DNA from: Clostridiales bacterium
GTDB taxonomy: Bacteria; Bacillota; Clostridia; Lachnospirales; CAG-274
Reading direction: 5' to 3'
Length of the DNA: 8,963 nt
NCBI GenBank assembly: GCA_021203425.1
Contig: JAJQBF010000259.1
Location: 1-8,963 of the forward strand
The position numbers and the translations under genes were made by a program. Positions within the stretch are counted from its first letter, which is position 1. The number at the start of each line of letters is the position of its first letter. Of this stretch, positions 8,055 through 8,963 are shown piece after piece. The notes beneath the pieces were generated by a model. It ran no database searches. It worked only from the letters and a program-made list of their open reading frames with translations, and was not told where the DNA came from.

Positions 8055-8083
8055 TTTAAATAGTTTTAAGAATGTGGTATAAT
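8055..8083 (+). promoter_or_regulatory. Sigma-A promoter of the FTR-like gene
   Basis: A perfect -10 TATAAT (8078-8083) preceded by TGG (extended -10), a 17-bp spacer and a weak -35 TTTAAA (8055-8060). The predicted start is near 8090, leaving a short leader with an AAAGGGGGA ribosome site 7 nt before the ATG at 8116. Confidence 0.78.
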
Positions 8084-8115
8084 CCATTATACAAATAAAA
8101 AAAGGGGGATATAAA

Positions 8116-8313
8116 ATGAAAATAACATTAAATCAAGACACGGAAATCGTAAATACCGTTAAAGAAGGGCTTAAACGTACAGGCGGCTACTGCCCCTGCC
8201 GCTTGGCAAAAACAGAAGAAAACAAGTGTATGTGCAAGGAATTTCGTGATCAAATAAAAGACCCGAATTTCGAGGGCTACTGCCACTGTATGCTTTATTA
8301 TAAAGCGCTGTGA
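8116..8313 (+). CDS. Ferredoxin:thioredoxin reductase catalytic-subunit-like protein
   Basis: Small iron-sulfur redox protein of 65 aa. It has the three CxC motifs of the FTR catalytic (beta) chain: CPC at 26-28, CMC at 38-40 and CHC at 56-58. In the characterised plant and cyanobacterial enzyme these provide four ligands to a [4Fe-4S] cluster and the redox-active disulfide that passes electrons from ferredoxin to thioredoxin. The spacing here (9 and 15 residues between motifs) differs from the classical CPC-x16-CPC-x8-CHC but fits my memory of short clostridial members. No variable (alpha) subunit, thioredoxin or ferredoxin gene is adjacent, so the partner is unknown. The start is fixed by AAAGGGGGA 7 nt upstream. 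The gene has its own promoter and faces away from the pseudogene. No convincing terminator follows; a short GAAACCTGTTTC palindrome lies just after the stop. Confidence 0.85.
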   Translation: MKITLNQDTEIVNTVKEGLKRTGGYCPCRLAKTEENKCMCKEFRDQIKDPNFEGYCHCMLYYKAL

Positions 8314-8365
8314 TTCTTAAGAAACCTGTTTCCTCACAGATATGTTTTTTGTTGTAAAATTTATG

Positions 8366-8394
8366 TTGAAAATAATGTAGAATTGTGTTAATAT
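8366..8394 (+). promoter_or_regulatory. Promoter of the copy 1 peptide mRNA
   Basis: -35 TTGAAA (8366-8371), a 17-bp spacer and -10 TAATAT (8389-8394) preceded by TGT, which gives an extended -10. The predicted start is about 8401, so the leader before the peptide ATG at 8490 is about 90 nt. The promoter is further from consensus than the opposing antisense promoter. Confidence 0.75.
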
Positions 8395-8457
8395 AAGCTT
8401 AGTACAAGGGAATATGTGAAAACGTACAAGTCTAATCGGCTTTACGGGCGGTTGTTT

Positions 8458-8485
8458 CTTCTCCCAATCGGAAGATTGGGGGTGG
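8458..8485 (+). promoter_or_regulatory. Shine-Dalgarno-sequestering hairpin, copy 1
   Basis: CCCAATC (8463-8469) and GATTGGG (8474-8480) form a perfect 7-bp stem capped by GGAA, a GNRA tetraloop. The stem extends downward through U-G and C-G pairs with 8481-8485. The 3' strand is the G-rich ribosome site GGGGGTGG, which ends 4 nt before the ATG at 8490. In the folded RNA the site would be blocked, as is usual for type I toxin mRNAs. Confidence 0.8.
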
Positions 8486-8489
8486 TAAT

Positions 8490-8552
8490 ATGGCAGACAT
8501 TCAGTTAATACTGATTTTAGTACTGTTAATTGTTATCGTTTCAAAAAATTAA
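8490..8552 (+). CDS. 20-residue hydrophobic peptide, candidate type I toxin (copy 1)
   Basis: The 20-aa peptide is MADIQLILILVLLIVIVSKN. It has a short acidic/polar head, one hydrophobic run of about 13 residues and a polar, lysine-containing end, as expected for a membrane-inserting peptide. It is too short for ordinary gene callers. Support comes from the strong GGGGGTGG ribosome site and from copy 2. That copy encodes a peptide of the same length with 10 of 20 residues identical, behind an identical 28-nt leader hairpin, while the coding bases have diverged. The upstream in-frame region is open back to a TAA at 8433 but has no start codon, so this ATG is fixed. I do not recognise the family: it lacks the Pro/Gly and Trp pattern of Fst and is shorter than the holin-like toxins. 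Toxicity is inferred from locus architecture. Confidence 0.75.
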   Translation: MADIQLILILVLLIVIVSKN

Positions 8553-8580
8553 CCGCCCTATCTTGACCCATAGAGCGGTT
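8543..8580 (-). terminator. Terminator of the antisense RNA
   Basis: On the minus strand AACCGC-CTAT pairs across one mismatch with ATAG-GCGGTT (8580-8551, loop of about 8 nt), followed by AATTTTTT (8550-8543). The left arm overlaps the peptide stop codon. On the plus strand the same hairpin sits at the end of the coding region without a T-run. Confidence 0.82.
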
Positions 8581-8645
8581 AGTGTGATGTTTCATCATAA
8601 CTAATTAACTTTTGGGAGAGATACAATCGCTTTCACTCCCCTTGT
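8543..8645 (-). ncRNA. Convergent antisense RNA, candidate type I antitoxin
   Basis: Predicted RNA of about 100 nt from a consensus promoter (8652-8680) to a hairpin plus T-run terminator (8543-8580). It is fully complementary to the 3' part of the peptide mRNA, including its last few codons. It can fold into three stem-loops. The 5' stem-loop uses GGGAG (8640-8636) with CTCCC (8618-8614), or alternatively ATACAA with TTGTAT at its extreme 5' end. The middle one is TGATG-AAA-CATCA (8597-8585), and the third is the terminator hairpin. The convergent placement with overlap at the toxin 3' end is that of Fst/RNA II, TxpA/RatA and similar antitoxins. There is no open reading frame of note in it. 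Confidence 0.72.
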
Positions 8646-8653
8646 ATTTTTAT
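8621..8653 (+). terminator. Possible terminator of the copy 1 peptide mRNA
   Basis: ATACAA (8621-8626) can pair with TTGTAT (8642-8647), followed by TTTTATT. GGGAG (8614-8618) and CTCCC (8636-8640) form an overlapping alternative stem. The stems are short, so this is tentative. If it is real, the peptide mRNA spans the whole antisense RNA. Confidence 0.35.
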
Positions 8654-8680
8654 TATAACGGTTTTGCTGACCGATGTCAA
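8652..8680 (-). promoter_or_regulatory. Consensus promoter of the antisense RNA
   Basis: On the minus strand -35 TTGACA (8675-8680), exactly 17 bp, and -10 TATAAT (8652-8657): both hexamers match consensus perfectly. There is no ORF downstream of it in that direction other than the complement of the peptide gene, which points to an RNA product. It is clearly closer to consensus than the opposing peptide promoter, as expected for an antitoxin. Confidence 0.88.
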
Positions 8681-8702
8681 TAGAATAAAATTATTTTTTT
8701 CA

Positions 8703-8730
8703 TTCACAGAGAATTTTGTTTTTGTAAAAT
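8703..8730 (+). promoter_or_regulatory. Weak candidate promoter of copy 2
   Basis: TTCACA (8703-8708), a 16-bp spacer and TAAAAT (8725-8730), in a block shared with copy 1 (8333-8360, there CTCACA). It is the only plausible start signal I find for copy 2, because the stronger copy 1 promoter segment is absent here. Confidence 0.35.
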
Positions 8731-8751
8731 TTATTCGGCTTTATGGGCGGT

Positions 8752-8860
8752 AGAGAACCGGTAAGATGCTGCGAATTTTTTTCTTCAAAAAAAGCAAAAT
8801 GGAGAAAAAAATTCGCAGTGCAAAAGGCGGTTTCGCCACAGGCGAAACTTCTGATGTATT
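8752..8860. repeat. Palindrome-rich block inside copy 2
   Basis: Absent from copy 1, where only about 6 nt occupy this place. It contains a perfect 16-bp inverted repeat, CTGCGAATTTTTTTCT (8769-8784) with its complement (8803-8818) around an 18-nt AT-rich loop. It also has a perfect 8-bp hairpin GTTTCGCC-ACA-GGCGAAAC (8830-8848). It could be a small non-autonomous repeat element or part of a structured leader. No target-site duplication is evident and it encodes nothing recognisable. Confidence 0.6.
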
Positions 8861-8862
8861 TT

Positions 8863-8884
8863 CTCCCAATCGGAAGATTGGGGG
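8863..8884 (+). promoter_or_regulatory. Shine-Dalgarno-sequestering hairpin, copy 2
   Basis: Same hairpin as copy 1: CCCAATC (8865-8871), GGAA loop, GATTGGG (8876-8882), extended by U-G and C-G pairs to 8863/8884. It lies within 28 bases identical to copy 1, although the flanking leader sequences differ completely. This points to selection on the structure or on an RNA that pairs with it. Confidence 0.78.
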
Positions 8885-8891
8885 TGGTGAT

Positions 8892-8954
8892 ATGACAGAG
8901 ATGCAGTTAACTTTGTTTTTAATGCTACTGATAATTATTATCATAAAAGATTAA
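8892..8954 (+). CDS. 20-residue hydrophobic peptide, candidate type I toxin (copy 2)
   Basis: The 20-aa peptide is MTEMQLTLFLMLLIIIIIKD. It is the same length as copy 1, with M1, Q5, L6, L8, L10, L12, L13, I14, I16 and K19 conserved and acidic residues exchanged conservatively. The ribosome site GGGGGTGG ends 4 nt upstream, inside the conserved hairpin. A longer in-frame ORF opens at 8766, but its N-terminal part is only the translated palindrome block and hairpin, so the short start is preferred. Whether this copy is expressed is uncertain because the strong promoter is missing. The stop codon is followed by ACCGCCC as in copy 1. Confidence 0.68.
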   Translation: MTEMQLTLFLMLLIIIIIKD

Positions 8955-8963
8955 CCGCCCTAT

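Larger units (their letters stand above)
8334..8580 (+). repeat. Tandem unit, copy 1: complete small-peptide/antisense locus
   Basis: First of two related direct units. Blocks shared with copy 2 are: 8334-8364 (with 8704-8734, both 31 nt, TCACAGA to TTGTAAAATTTAT); 8436-8452 (with 8735-8751, TCGGCTTTA then GGGCGGT, one mismatch); 8459-8486 (with 8861-8888, 28 identical bases); a 63-nt ORF; and ACCGCCCTAT after the stop. Copy 1 alone has the 71 nt at 8365-8435, which hold the toxin promoter and transcription start. Confidence 0.85.
8704..8963 (+). repeat. Tandem unit, copy 2: promoter segment missing, extra block inserted, cut by window end
   Basis: Second direct unit, starting about 370 bp after copy 1. 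TTGTAAAATTTAT is followed directly by TCGGCTTTATGGGCGGT, so the 71 nt that carry the copy 1 promoter are missing. About 110 bp of unrelated, palindrome-rich sequence (8752-8860) sits between GGGCGGT and the conserved hairpin. The unit ends at ACCGCCCTAT at the window edge, where its terminator and any antisense promoter would follow. Confidence 0.82.

Noticed and set aside
8314..8340. Terminator after the FTR-like gene
   Set aside because: GAAACCTGTTTC leaves only a 4-bp stem and the T-run comes about 20 nt later. It is too weak to annotate, so some read-through into the peptide unit is possible.
8766..8891. N-terminal extension of the copy 2 peptide to a 62-aa protein
   Set aside because: The extra codons are only the inverted-repeat block and the hairpin. 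Copy 1 has no start codon in the equivalent frame, and the strong ribosome site belongs to the ATG at 8892.
8741..8944. Minus-strand ORF of 67 aa
   Set aside because: It is the reverse of the palindromes and of the peptide gene, with no ribosome site or family pattern.
8334..8963. CRISPR array or integron-type cassette array
   Set aside because: There are only two long, diverged units with internal ORFs and no regular short repeats, spacers or recombinase.

Overview
The window looks like chromosomal DNA of a low-GC Bacillota, probably a gut-type Clostridia. The evidence is AT-rich DNA with strong Shine-Dalgarno sites, sigma-A promoters with TG-extended -10 boxes, a clostridial-type stand-alone ferredoxin:thioredoxin reductase catalytic subunit, an Rpn/PD-(D/E)XK 'transposase'-family nuclease, and a BspA-type LRR protein. 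No plasmid, phage structural, rRNA, tRNA or CRISPR sequence was seen.

Layout. (a) 68-4927, minus strand: a four-gene operon running from a promoter at 4900-4927 to a terminator at 68-102. In transcription order it encodes a pseudo-metallopeptidase/VWA protein, a MoxR-type AAA+ ATPase, a short LRR protein and a secreted SGNH/GDSL hydrolase. The first three genes overlap or abut. (b) 4990-6084, minus strand: a monocistronic Rpn-family nuclease gene with its own consensus promoter and terminator. (c) 6116-8007, minus strand: a large polytopic membrane protein gene (DUF6020-like) that keeps its promoter. It is broken by an in-frame TAA that looks like a former CAA, by a frameshift near the 3' end and probably by a third lesion near the 5' end. 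(d) 8055-8313, plus strand: the FTR catalytic-subunit-like gene with its own promoter. (e) 8334-8963, plus strand: two tandem, diverged copies of a small unit encoding a 20-residue hydrophobic peptide.

Region (e) is the most interesting part. Copy 1 has the full layout of a type I toxin-antitoxin locus. It has a toxin promoter, a roughly 90-nt leader and a GNRA-capped hairpin that buries the Shine-Dalgarno sequence. The 20-aa ORF lies next to a leader segment that can pair with the sequence at its stop codon. On the opposite strand a perfect TTGACA-17-TATAAT promoter drives a short convergent RNA that ends in a hairpin plus T-run overlapping the last codons of the ORF. Copy 2 keeps the hairpin (28 identical bases) and a peptide of identical length (10/20 identical residues). 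It lacks the 71-bp promoter segment of copy 1 and carries an extra block of about 110 bp rich in inverted repeats. It runs off the window before its own antitoxin could be seen. I do not recognise the peptide as Fst, TxpA, BsrG or another named family, so this is a candidate undescribed type I toxin-antitoxin family. The assignment rests on sequence architecture only.

The genes in (a) probably work together: MoxR ATPases commonly pair with VWA proteins in chaperone-like or complex-maturation roles. What this pair acts on, and why an LRR protein and a secreted hydrolase share the operon, is not evident from the sequence.
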